A stretch of DNA of 64,000 nt, taken from Lathyrus oleraceus. Its lineage: Eukaryota > Streptophyta > Magnoliopsida > Fabales > Fabaceae. The notes under the pieces were generated by a model. It was given only the letters and a program-made list of their open reading frames with translations, made no database searches and was not told the origin of the DNA. Below are positions 43,618 through 55,113 of this stretch, in pieces (the stretch's first letter is position 1; every line of letters starts with the position of its first letter). A program made the position numbers and the translations under genes. The stretch lies in NCBI RefSeq assembly GCF_024323335.1, contig NC_066583.1, positions 369,521,952 to 369,585,951 on the forward strand, in the 5' to 3' direction.

Positions 43618-45114
43618 TGTTAGTTGTAAATTTACGTGTCGGGTTTTTGTTATCGTATCCACAGGGATTGTAAGATATCACCGCCGTTCGATGGTTGTAT
43701 TAATCTTAGCTCAATGTAACAATAAGGTTTTGGTTGGTTGTCACGTTATCTTGCATAAAAAGGTAATAAATTGCGGTAAAAGTTTTGGTTTGAATAAATG
43801 AGAAATATTGCCAAAGTTAGGGTTCGATGATCACTTTGCATGTATTTGTTCGGTCAACAATCTTATAAACTCCTTTAGATGATAAATCATTTCACAAAGT
43901 CCTCCCAATATGTTTCTCTCGAACACACATTGTGAGTTTTCCCATTTTGATCCATTGTTTCTCTCGAACACAATCTATCAAAATGACAACTTTTTGGTTC
44001 AACCTTATGGTGAACAAAATCATTCATTACTATCTCTAGCTAACAAACAAGATTGGATGAAAACCTAGGTCAAGAGTTGGTAAACATCTCTCGATCATAA
44101 ACCAACACAAAGAGTTTTAAATAAAAACAAAGTTTTCATCATATATTCACCATTAAAGAGTTTACACATGAAGATCCTTACATTTACACATAAAGCTAGT
44201 AATCACCTACATCTAACCTTGACAAATGGAGGACTTAGCTACTCATTTTCATGGTAGCTTGGTCGGCAAGTTTCGGAAGAAGGTTGATCAACATCCAAGT
44301 CGGATAATCGATGTTGGATGGGAATCCACCTTCTTTTTGTAGAAGATGGTTACAAGATGAAGAGAAATGAAATCTAGGGCATAAAAGATCCTAAGAACAA
44401 TGCTGGAAAAAATCTCTAAGAAAGTACAAAAGTGGAAAAATGTTGTAAAAACTAGGTATGGCACTCAAAAGTGGCACCTGCTACTTATAGAGTGGTACTG
44501 GGCTGTCATGCTCGCTAGGCGAGCAGAAAGGCTCGCCTAGCGAGGGTCTAATTGTGGCACCAAAGGCACCTGCGCCCAGAGAAAACAGACTAACTCAAAC
44601 TGTCATGTTCGCCTAGCGAACAAACCTTCGCCTAGCGAAGGACACGCTTCAACCTTCGCCCCAGCGAGGTTGAGAGGTTTTGCTACTGGAATGCTCGCTG
44701 GGGACTCGCTAGAGCTTCGCCTAGCGAGTGAGTGCTGGCTGCGCTTTTCACCAAAACTGAACGAACTCGCTACCACCTTCGCTATCAGCTCGCCTGGCGA
44801 ATTTATTGACATTTTACTGGAGCTTTTCTCTGGGCGCTCGCCTAGCGAGCAGGCTTCGCCATAGCCTTCGCCTAGCGAGCACGCTAATGAATGCTTGTTT
44901 TCTTTGGTTCCTTTGCCAACTTTCTTGTGTCTTAAATTTCAATTATTTCATGCCTTCTTCCTGCACAATAACACACAAATCAAAGGCACCAAGCTTGTTT
45001 ATCAATGTAATGCATTTCATCTAAAACAAAGGTGATTTTGACAATTTAGCAAGGAAATAGAGTGAAAGATACCCTTAATTGTTGGCTCAAATAAGCACTT
45101 TTGGGTATCTAACA
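43618..45114 (-). repeat. Athila LTR (1497 bp), recombinant junction LTR
   Basis: Starts TGTTAGTTGT next to the primer site and ends TATCTAACA next to CTCAT and copia integrase. It is near-identical to the solo LTR 26331-27796 but about 31 bp longer, mainly because of an extra CGCCATAGCCTTCGCCTAGC-type palindrome copy near 44852-44880. One LTR thus has the flank of one Athila insertion on its left and that of another on its right. Confidence 0.93.
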
Positions 45115-47537
45115 CTCATACATATTGATGTAAGTGGACCATTGAACATACCAGCCATAAGAGGTTTTCAGTACTTCATCACATTCACTGATGATTTCAG
45201 TAGATATGGTTATGTGTATTTAATGAAACACAAATCAGAGTCCTTTGAAAAGTTCAAGGAATTCAAGAATGAAGTACAAAACCAACTAGGTAAGAATATT
45301 AAAACTCTTCGATCAGATCGAGGTGGTGAGTATTTAAGCCTAGAGTTTGATGACCATCTGAAAGAGTGTGGGATCCTATCCCAACTTACTCCTCCTGGAA
45401 CACCCCAGTGGAATGGTGTATCTGAGAGAAGAAATCGAACCCTGTTAGGCATGGTCCGATCCATGATGAGTCACGCCGATCTTCCAAACTCCTTTTGGGG
45501 ATATGCACTATTGACAGCAACTTACACATTTAACCGTGTTCCATCCAAAAAGGTTGAGAAGACACCATATGAGATATGGAGTGGTAAGAAACCACATATG
45601 TCTTACATGAAGATTTGGGGTTGCGAAGTTTATGTGAAACGACAAATTTCAACTAAGCTTGAGCCCAAATCTGACAAATGCTTATTTGTGGGGTATCCTA
45701 AAGAAACAAGAGGGTATTACTTCTACAATCCTTCTGAGGGAAAAGTGTTTGTCGCTCGAACTGGAGTTTTCCTAGAAAAGGATTTTATTTCCAAAGGAAT
45801 CAGTGGGAGGAAATTAGAGCTTGAAGAAATTCAAGAATTACAAAGCATTGATACACCTATGGAGGAATTAGAGAAGGAAACACAAGTAGTTGTTGAAGAG
45901 CAATCTGCTCAAGTAGAACAAGACCGACGTAGGTCAAGCAGGATACGTCAACTACCTGAGAGATATGGATATCTCATAACTGATCAAGGTGATGTATTAC
46001 TCATGGATCAAGATGAGCCTGTGACCTACCAAGAGGCCATAACTGGTCCCGAGTCTGAGAAGTGGCTAGAAGCCATGAAATCTGAAATGGATTCCATGTA
46101 CACAAACCAGGTTTGGACCTTGGTATAGCCTTCTGTAGGAGTTAACCCTATAGGATGCAAGTGGGTCTTCAAAAAGAAGACTGACATAGATGGTAAGGTA
46201 CATACCTATAAGGCAAGACTGGTTGCAAAAGGATATAAACAAATTCATGGGGTTGACTATGATGAAACCTTTTCACCAGTTGCAATGCTTAAATTTGTTC
46301 GGAGTTTACTTGTTATCGCTGCATATCATGATTATGAAATATGGCAGATGGATGTCAAAACTGCTTTCCTTAATGGGAATCTTCTTGAGGATGTGTACAT
46401 GACACAACCTGAAGGATTTGACATACCAGAAGATGCCCAAAAGATATGTAAGTTACAAAGATCAATTTATGGATTGAAGCAAGCTTCCAGAAGTTGGAAT
46501 CTTCATTTTGATGAAACAGTAAAACAATATGGATTCATCAAGAACGAAGATGAGCCTTGTGTCTACAAGAAGGTTAATGGGAGCATGACCGTTTTCCTGA
46601 TATTATATGTAGATGACATATTACTCATTGGAAACGATGTCCATACCCTACAACAAGTAAAGTCTTGGTTGGGGAAATGCTTTTCTATGAAGGACCTAGG
46701 TGAAGCAGCCTATATATTAGGAATCAGAATCTATAGAGATAGATCATAAAAACTGCTTGGCCTAAGTCAGAGTATATACATAGACAAAGTGCTGAGACGC
46801 TTTAATATGCATGATTCCAAGAAAGGATTCATACCTATGCAACATGGCCTGTGTCTATCAAAAACACAATCCTCTTCAACTAAGGAAGAAAGGGATCACA
46901 TGAATAAGATTCCATATGCATCTGCAATAGGATCTATCATGTATGCCATGTTATGTACTCGACCAGATGTCTCGTATGCTTTAAGTGCAACGAGTAGGTA
47001 CCAATCTAACCCTGGTGATGCTCATTGGGTAGCTGTCAAGAATATCCTTAAGTATTTGAGAAGGACTAAGGACTCATTCTTGATATATGGAGGTAAGGAA
47101 GAGCTGGCTGTAATTGGATATACCGATGCTAACTTCCAGACAGATAAGGATGACTTTAGATTGCAATCTGGTTATGTGTTTTGCTTAAACGATGGCACTG
47201 TGAGCTGGAAAAGTTCAAAGCAAGATACAGTTGCTGATTCTACAACTAAGGCCGAGTATATTGCTTCCTCAAGCGCATCAAAGGAAGTTGTTTGGATCAA
47301 AAGTTCATTAGTGAACTTGGCGTGGTTCCTAGCATTGTGGATCCCATTGGTCTCTATTGTGATAACAATGGTGCTATCGCACAAGCTAAGGAGCCTAGAT
47401 CTCACCAACGATCCAAACACATACTTAGGCGTTATCACCTCATTCGAGAGATAATTGATAGAGGAGATGTGAAAATATGCAGAGAACCTACACTTGACAA
47501 TATTGCTGACCCACTGACAAAGCCTCTTGCACAGTAG
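45115..47537 (+). pseudogene. Copia integrase core, RT and RNase H, copy B
   Basis: Second copy of 27797-30219, starting at the duplicated CTCAT. It has the same stops (46126-46128, 46747-46749) and the same frameshift near 47298. Several private substitutions exist, for example HIDVSGPL for HIDVYGPL and TKAEYI for TEAEYI. It has no gag or protease of its own: its left neighbour is the Athila LTR. Confidence 0.88.
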
Positions 47538-47608
47538 AAGCATGATGGCCATACTAGATCTATGGGCATTAGGGGTATGCCTGATTGGCTCTAGTGCTAG
47601 TGGGAGAT

Positions 47609-48704
47609 TGTTGGTGTAAGCCCTAGAGGCAAATACTTTTGGGACTTGTATCGAATTATTTATCAATTATAAAAGGCTTTTTCTTTATTATGTTTGTTTA
47701 ATAAAGTCCCTAGAATAGCTAGTCCGTTTAATGTATCAAGTATGACTTAATCATGAGATCACATTAAACATAAGGACACTATTCTTAAAGTATCCGTAGT
47801 CGAGCTTTATTATGAAATGGGATAACATTAAAGTATTAAGACTATTATGTATATAGACTGATGATCACATCTCATGGATCATGGATAAGGAGTTATCAAA
47901 TCTTAAACATAGGTATGAATATTAAGAGTAATATTTATACTGGATTAACCCGCTATGAGAATACTATATATAATGTTATGCAAAGTGTCATAAGTTATTC
48001 TCACGGTGATAATGGTGTATACCACCCTTCGACCTGAAACCACTATGGACCTTAGATGTAGAGTCGAGTGCTTTATTGCTGATCAAACATTGTCTGTAAC
48101 TGGATGACCATAAAGACAGTTGATGGGTACTCCACGAAGCATGCTAAGGGACATGAGTGACCTAGATGGAATTTGCCCATCTTGCGTAACAGGATAAATG
48201 TCTATGGGCCCAATATTGAACTGGACAAGGATGACACGGTCTATGCCTTGTGTTCAATATAGACATAAGGGCAAAAGGGTAATTGTACACATAAGTATTA
48301 TCACAAAAGGATTTGTCAGATCACATGACATTTTCGTGTCTTGGGTAGCAGTGATGTGTTGCTAGATACCGCTCACTGTTTATTATGTTAAATACGTGAT
48401 TTAATATAATTGTCAATGCTGCGAAAACCTACAGGGTCACACACAAAGGACAGATTGATGAGAGATAGAGTAACTAAGGAACACCGTATGGTACGGTGCA
48501 CTTAAGTGAATTGTAGGACATCGTAAGGTACGATGTACTTAAGGAGAATACGAAATATGGTAAGGTACCACGTGCTTAAGTGATTTTGGCATATTATAAA
48601 ATATGGGCCACATAACTTAAGTGGGCTTTTTTGCTTGTAGCCCACATAAGTGGTTCTATAAATAGAACCCTTGTGCAGAAGAATTAAGTGTGGTTGCATT
48701 TTCG

Positions 48705-48757
<53 letters not shown>

Positions 48758-48997
48758 CCTCTCTCACTCAAAGTCTTCATTCGTAGCAGCTAGCACTGAG
48801 ATTGAAGGAATCCGTTCGTGTGGACTAAGTAGAGGCGTTGTCATCGTTCAACGTTCGTGATCGCTCCGTAGATCTGCATCAAAGGTTTCAATCGTCCTAA
48901 GAGGTAACAGTTCTATCACTGATCATGCCCATTCGTAAGGATCACTAAAGGAGAAAATTTTAATTTCCGTTGCGTTTTGGATCGCTATTCTCCTTCA
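47609..48997 (+). repeat. Copia 3' LTR, copy B (about 1389 bp)
   Basis: Matches 30291-31629. It has about 31 extra bases near 47648-47678 (probably lost from copy A) and a longer CT microsatellite (48709-48755 against 31359-31387). A TATA box TATAAATAG is at 48657-48665 and the GTA-nGG-TAC inverted repeats are at about 48484-48572. Confidence 0.8.
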
Positions 48998-50110
48998 CCA
49001 TCTGCCCCTCATCTTCGAACCACTATAAAAAAATATTATAACAAAATAATTAAAAATTAAAAATATTAAAAATTAAAAAAAACACCGGAACACTTCAAAG
49101 AAGAGTTCCGATGTGGAGAAAAATAAGGTTGACTACCGGAAAACTTCTTAAAAGAGTTCCGGTTTAGTTCATCCAAACCGGAAGTCTTTAAGAAAGAGTT
49201 TCGGTACACAACCAACCAAACCGGAAGACTTCCTAAAAGACTTCCGGTTCAATGCCCCAAAAATGCAGCGAACCGGAAGACTTTGGATAAGTGTTCCGGT
49301 ATACAATTTGTGAATCGGAAGACTTACTCTTAGTGTTCCGGTTTACAATGCCAAAAAATGCAAAATTTCTCTTCCGGAAGTCTTCAAGCGCAAATGGAAA
49401 AAACTTTCATTTCTGAAAAATATGCCCTTTTTATATGAGGGTATTTTGGTCAAAATAATTATTTGTAGGGATATGGGTACAATTGTAGGGGTGCGAGGTA
49501 AAGTTTTCTGAAGGAGGATGCATTTGTGGTCATTCAAAAGCAGTTAGGCCTTGAGGGGTTTAGGCCCAGGTTCGGTCCAAGCAGATCCCACACTTCCTGT
49601 GTGGATTGAACCTCCGGCCCCAGTGTGTTGGTTTCTCCTTGGTGAGCCTGCGCCCTCTGTTTTGGCCCATTTGCGTGGCCATTTTTTTGTTGTTTTTTGA
49701 TTTTCTTGTTTTTTTAATCTTTTGTTAGTTGATTAGGAGCTTTAGAATTGATTAGAGAATTTAGAAGTGTATTAGATTTAGGTGCTAGAATTAATTAGAC
49801 TTTAGATTTAGTTAGGAATTATAAATATCAGGGTTTTAGATTTAATTAGTTTCTTGAATTTTTATTAGGGTATTAAAATTTGAGATTTATAATTTATCAC
49901 ATTTGATTAATTGGATTTAATTAGATTAATTGGAAAGATTAGAGTTTAATTAGAATACTTAGGATTTTAGGTTAATTAGGTTTCTAATTAGTTTCATTAG
50001 AAGATGATTAGAACATTAGATTTTAATTGATTAGTGATAAGGATAACTAGGTTTTAATGGACTAAACTCTAGACATATTGAACATAATTAACCATTAATT
50101 CAATCTCGTT
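48998..50110. repeat. Unclassified block with CCGGAAG hairpins, copy B
   Basis: Second copy of 31630-32745, with a few substitutions in the hairpin part (for example near 49140) and almost none after about 49600. Confidence 0.65.
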
Positions 50111-50367
50111 GATTTAAGTTTATCAAAAGAATTTTTGATTAGATAAATCCTTTGATCGTGTATAATCCCACAGTCTATTCAAGTGATCAAAAGTCCATTG
50201 ATCACTTGATAAGACTAAGTAGACCTTCATCAATAGCAACAAAACAATATAGAAAAGCAGTAGAAGAACATGTGAGTTAGAGGTACAAACCATGGCACAT
50301 AGAGATGCAATACTTAGGGAAAAGCCCCACAAGAAAACATGCAAAATTAAACATAAAAACAAACAAC

Positions 50368-51461
50368 TCAGATGTCAGCATAAGCATCTAATTCATTCCT
50401 TGCTGGCTCAATGTTTGACTCAATGTTTTCCATATTTTCTGAAGCATCAGTCTGCTGAGATGATGTTCCAATATCTTCATCGACATCAGTCCCTTTTACA
50501 ATAATTGAATAATCAACCACAACATTAATGGATTCCATCACGCCCTTGGTTCTGAAGTTAAATACTCTGTAAGCTCCATTGTTTGTAGAGTAACCAATAG
50601 ATATCCCTTTAAGATTCAGATGTCCAAGCTTCTGGTGCCACAACTTGACTTCATCTTCCTTGGACATTAGGCATTTGGAAGAACAAGTAGTTTCATGTGG
50701 AATAACCTTAGGTTTCCACTCCATTCTAGTTTTAATCATTACATGATTAGCCCTATGATGTGTTGGATGTTTTGGATAACCATGCAATCTGTAAAAGAAA
50801 GGCTTTATATGTCCATATTTACCATAATAATGACATTTCCAAGGCAAAACCTTGACTTTAGTTTGAGTTTCCTGATGTCCGGAAGGATGTTGTAACATTT
50901 GGTCGGACATCATGGGCTTATACTTCCTTTCTGGAGGAATAAATTTTGTCACAAGGGCTTTTCCTTGTTTATTTTGATATTGGTAATTAAAAAATATACC
51001 TTTTAAGTTTCCAGTCTATTTTCTAACTTAGATACGTGGGACATTCTGATCTAATGTGACCAACACCCTTACATTCATGACACTTAATACCTTTTCCTTT
51101 ATTAGGCTTTTCTTTTGTTCTTGCTTTTCTTTGGGAATCACTATTCTTACTGATGTCAGATGAGATGTTCTTGACATTTGGTCTCGACTTCCTGTCCATT
51201 CCCTTCAACACCTTATTGAATTGTATCTTAAGCAGTACAATAGCATTATACATTCCCTCATCAGTATCCAAGTCATATTGGTCCCCTTCATCTTCAGTGT
51301 TAGATACAAATGTTATGCTCTTTTTCTTCTTTTCAAATCTGCCACTAATACCCAATTCAAAAGTTTGGAGTGACCCAACAAGTTCATCTACTCTCATGTT
51401 GCTGATGTCTTGGGCTTCTTCAATGGTTGTGACCTTCATGTAAAATTTCTTACGTAGAAAC
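50368..51461 (-). pseudogene. SIRE-like copia remnant, copy B
   Basis: Second copy of 33003-34096. The encoded fragments are identical at protein level, including the same integrase-core deletion and the same fusion to the Athila LTR fragment. Confidence 0.8.
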
Positions 51462-51692
51462 CTGATGAATGCTTGTTTTCTTTGGTTCCTTTGCCAACTT
51501 TCTTGTGTCTTAAATTTCAATTCTTTCATGCCTTCTTCCTGCACAATAACACACAAATCAAAGGCACCAAGCTTGTTTATCAATGTAATGCATTTCATCT
51601 AAAACAAAGGTGATTTTGACAATTTAGCAAGGAAATAGAGTGAAAGATACCCTTAATTGATGGCTCAAATAAGCACTTTTGGGTATCTAACA
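51462..51692 (-). repeat. Truncated Athila LTR, copy B
   Basis: Second copy of 34097-34327, same junction with the SIRE remnant, ending TATCTAACA before the polypurine tract. Confidence 0.85.
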
Positions 51693-53196
51693 ACTCTCCC
51701 CAACTAGATTCTTGCTTGTCCTCAAGCAAAGTATTCCTCTTGAAGGACAAGAGGATTTGCTTTAAGAAAATGGTTTCTCCGAAGTTGGATAAACGGCTCA
51801 AACACAAGCGAAATCAGCATATACAAGTTTCCAACGGTTCGAATAAAATAATACACAAGAACTAAAACTTAAATAGCAATGCAAAATATTTATCTATCTA
51901 CAACAATACTATTCTGAATGAATCATCCTATCTCTCCTCTTCGAATAAGGAATGAAGATTTTACGCGTTTGCAACCGCGGGAATAATCTCACTCTCTAAC
52001 AAACAATGAAGAAATCAAATAGATTCATACAATGTCTAACAATTATAAATGGTACTATGGAAGCATAAAGATCACTAAGGGCTTTTCGGTTGAAGCTTGG
52101 TTAGGTTAACAAACAAGGGTCATTTCTAAGGCCATTGAAACGAAAGTGCCGATGCAAAAGAGACATTCACAGTATTATTCACACATCTCGACTTTGTTTC
52201 ATTTGTTTCTTATTTGAAACCTTCACAACACATATTCCACAACTCAATTTTTATTTTTCACTATTTTTCTTCCAAGCAAGCATTCATTTTCATTCTTTCT
52301 ATTTTTGTTCTTTTCTTTCACATCAAATATACAAAACAAATGTTTCTTTTCTATATTTTCTATACATATATTTTTTTATGCTTGCTCGGTTTTTCTTTTC
52401 TTTTTCAAGAGTTGTGGTACTTACCGATTCTTTTTCGTTCTCCCCAACTTATTTCTTCCTCACCCTAAGTGAATGCTCTTAACTTTTTACGGCAAAAGAA
52501 CAATAATCAAGGGTTGTAAAAAAAAGATTTTTGAGATCTCGCTTTATTTCAAGCCGAGATTCAACTGTTTAAGCTCAAAGGGGTTAACAAATACTCTCTC
52601 TGCTCACAGGTAAGTTGTTTTTGGATGTAGTTGTGCTCAAAAGAAAACAAGTGCCTTGATCATTTCTAATTGCTTCCACAATTTCACAATAATAAAAGAC
52701 AAAGCATGAATCACATGAATCAACAAAACTTATTAGAATCCAGCATTTAAGTGTACAATGGAGGTTTCCTCACAATTTGTGGTTTTAAGTTCTAGATGAA
52801 ACATTCATTCAATTATGTTGCAAAAAGACAATATTCAATTTACCAAAAAGAGTAAAGTTCCTAATGCATTCTAAAATTCTAGCCGGAGGTAACCATGTAC
52901 CTTAGCTTCATTCACTTGTTTATTCTTATCATTGCCATCCAAGCTCGGATGCACCTTCATTGGGTACTTCTTGAGGAGCAACCAATCTAGAAGGTTTGCC
53001 ACTTAATCACCCAAAAATTTATTAAACAAACAAAATTAAAAACATAAATAAATAACATTAACTGAAAATATAAATTTGTTCATGGGGGACAAAACACCCC
53101 AATAGTACAACACCAAAGTCAAGATACAAAATCCGAAAATACAAATAGAAATAAACATAAAAACTGAAAAGTACAAAAACTTAACCCTCTAAGGGC

Positions 53197-54414
53197 TCAG
53201 GACTCCTCCTCGCTACCGGCATCAGAACCGGTAGCCTCATCATCAACATCATCATCATCATCATCATCAGCTGCACCAACGCCCACCCCTTCACTATACA
53301 CTGGCGTGTCCACAGGCCAGTTGGCGTTAAGCAGAAACTGCTCACGCGTCATCAAAGCATGAGCACCACTTCCTTGCAGCTGCAACCGCTGCATAGAGTC
53401 GTGCATATCTAACATGGCTCTCTGGGATGCCACCATCCATTCCAAACTGTAATTGCACACAGCTTGGACGTATGGATCTAGTCTAGGAGTAGAAGTACCA
53501 GGACCATCAGAAGCCCGGGTACTTTCTGCAGCTGCACTGCCACTGGTAGTCTTTGCTCTACAATATTTGGCCACATACCGGTCATCGATAGGTGACGGGA
53601 TCCTTACCTGACCCCGAGACGGAAGTCTCACCCTTGCCTGAATGCACAAACTCATGATCAAACACGGGAAAGCTAGGGGACAATTAACACGAGCCCCCGA
53701 CTTTAGCCCGCTCTCGATCACGGACTTCAGCTCATTTGCGATGATCCTCGCGACATCGATCTCGACGTTGGTGAGGATAGAATGGACCAAATGTGCCACT
53801 GGGATCGGCACTGTAGAGGTGTGGGACTTTGGCTGGATGTTGGTCAAAACCAAGAGCAGTATCAATTGAGCCATGGGAGTCATGTCCTCCCGGTGATACC
53901 TCATTGGAACCCCAGATGGGTTCAGCTCAACAGATTTCCCGCTTAATAGCAGGGCGGCAGTAATGGCTGGAACATCACGGTGAAGCCGTAAATCAGTGTG
54001 GTATGCGTCCCTCTCTTCAGCTCCCAGCTGGAGCGGTTCCCCAAGGACTCGGTTGATGGCATCCCGATCAAATGGAACAGGACGCCCGGCCACTTTAGAT
54101 ACCCAAGTAAAGGGCTCGTCGTCATCGGGCAGTGCGTTAGCATAAAATTCCCGCACTGTTGCTATGTCATAATGTTCCAAAGGATTAATCAACCGATCCC
54201 ATTTCTTCGCGTCAATCAACCCGGCAAAATTTCTGTTCGTGCCCTGTGGGTTGATTAGGAATCGCTTCTCTGGAAGAATTTTCCGCTTCTCCAGAGCGAT
54301 GTACCTTGCAGCCTGTTTTGGACCGACAAACTTGTCGGTATCGAATTGGATAGGCACAGTCCGGGAAGTAGCCGCTCCCTTTCTTTTCTTAGACGCTCCA
54401 GACCTTGATTCCAT
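53197..54414 (-). CDS. Athila env-like ORF, copy B (405 residues, open)
   Basis: Same length and start as copy A (ATG at 54414). Differs by two residues that I can see near the acidic tail (GVGAADD here, DAGAADD in copy A). An extra A just upstream changes the untranslated frame, which supports placing the start at MESRSG. Function as for copy A: unknown, env-like by position only. Confidence 0.75.
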   Translation of the reverse strand: MESRSGASKKRKGAATSRTVPIQFDTDKFVGPKQAARYIALEKRKILPEKRFLINPQGTNRNFAGLIDAKKWDRLINPLEHYDIATVREFYANALPDDDEPFTWVSKVAGRPVPFDRDAINRVLGEPLQLGAEERDAYHTDLRLHRDVPAITAALLLSGKSVELNPSGVPMRYHREDMTPMAQLILLLVLTNIQPKSHTSTVPIPVAHLVHSILTNVEIDVARIIANELKSVIESGLKSGARVNCPLAFPCLIMSLCIQARVRLPSRGQVRIPSPIDDRYVAKYCRAKTTSGSAAAESTRASDGPGTSTPRLDPYVQAVCNYSLEWMVASQRAMLDMHDSMQRLQLQGSGAHALMTREQFLLNANWPVDTPVYSEGVGVGAADDDDDDDVDDEATGSDAGSEEES

Positions 54415-55113
54415 CTGCAAAAAATATGAGAGGAAACAACACACACCAAACAAACAGATTAGACATCAAAGCAATATTCAAAAGACTGACATGCTCGCTG
54501 CTGCTTCGCCTAGCGAAGTGGCAGCGAACGCTCGCCCCAGGTTCGCCTAGCGAGTGCTAGCGAACCTTACGGGTTTTGGGGTTTTTCAGCATGTTCAGAG
54601 ATTCTCCCCCAAAACCCATACTCAAATGGTTCCAACATCAGAACCTAATGATTTATCAAGTAAATAACCGTTCTATCCTATTGGGGATTACATATTTGCA
54701 TTCAAAACCTAAAATCCCCAATTCTAAAACCTAAAATCCCAATTTGCAAAACCTAAATTACCACATGCACACCTAATGTTTCCCATACTCTACTCATCCT
54801 AATTGCAATTCAAATTGGAAATTTAGAGTTCAAACAAAAAGAAATATGTAGTAGGGCAAACCTTAGTTACACGGATTTGGAAATGTGAAGTGAGTAGAGT
54901 TTGCAATCGACCGAAAAGAGAGAGTGTTGGTGAGAGAGATGCAAATGAGAGAGTGTGAAGAGCTTTGCAAAAATTCCTCAGCAGAGTTGCACTTCAGAAA
55001 ATTTTTGTGTTTGGGGCAAAATGGTTGCCCTGCTGAGATTTAAATAAAAACTATCATGCAGCGCTCGCTGCTGCCTCGCCTAGCGAGCAGCCAGCGAGTG
55101 TGCTCGCTACTGC
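54415..55113 (-). other. Pol-env spacer of Athila copy B, with palindromes
   Basis: No ORF. TCGCCTAGCGA inverted repeats at about 54494-54563 and 55062-55095. Ends at ACTGC, the probable target site of the Ogre insertion. Confidence 0.7.

Larger units (their letters stand above)
34097..45114 (-). mobile_element. Near-complete Athila retrotransposon, reverse strand (copy A)
   Basis: Read from the right: LTR 43618-45114, tRNA-Asp primer site, gag, pol, spacer, env-like ORF, long 3' spacer, polypurine tract, truncated LTR ending at 34097. Pol is frameshifted and has a nonsense codon; gag and the env-like ORF are open. The right LTR is not flanked by the expected target duplication but runs into copia integrase at CTCAT, showing it is a recombinant. 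Confidence 0.9.
26331..55113 (+). repeat. 17.3-kb head-to-tail segmental duplication (26331-43617 and 43618-55113)
   Basis: The order solo or hybrid LTR, CTCAT, copia integrase to LTR, hairpin block, SIRE remnant, LTR fragment, Athila 3' spacer and env-like ORF occurs twice with an offset of 17,287 bp at the start, drifting to 17,357 through small indels. Identity is roughly 99.3 percent in the copia part and higher further right, by eye. The second copy is cut at 55113 by the Ogre, so its full length is not visible. Confidence 0.95.
51462..55113 (-). mobile_element. Athila element, 3' part only (copy B), cut by Ogre
   Basis: LTR fragment, polypurine tract, 3' spacer (51711-53196), env-like ORF and the first 700 bases of the pol-env spacer. 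The match to copy A stops at 55113 (A: 37756), exactly where the Ogre LTR begins. Any remaining gag and pol of this copy would lie beyond the Ogre, outside the window. Confidence 0.88.
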
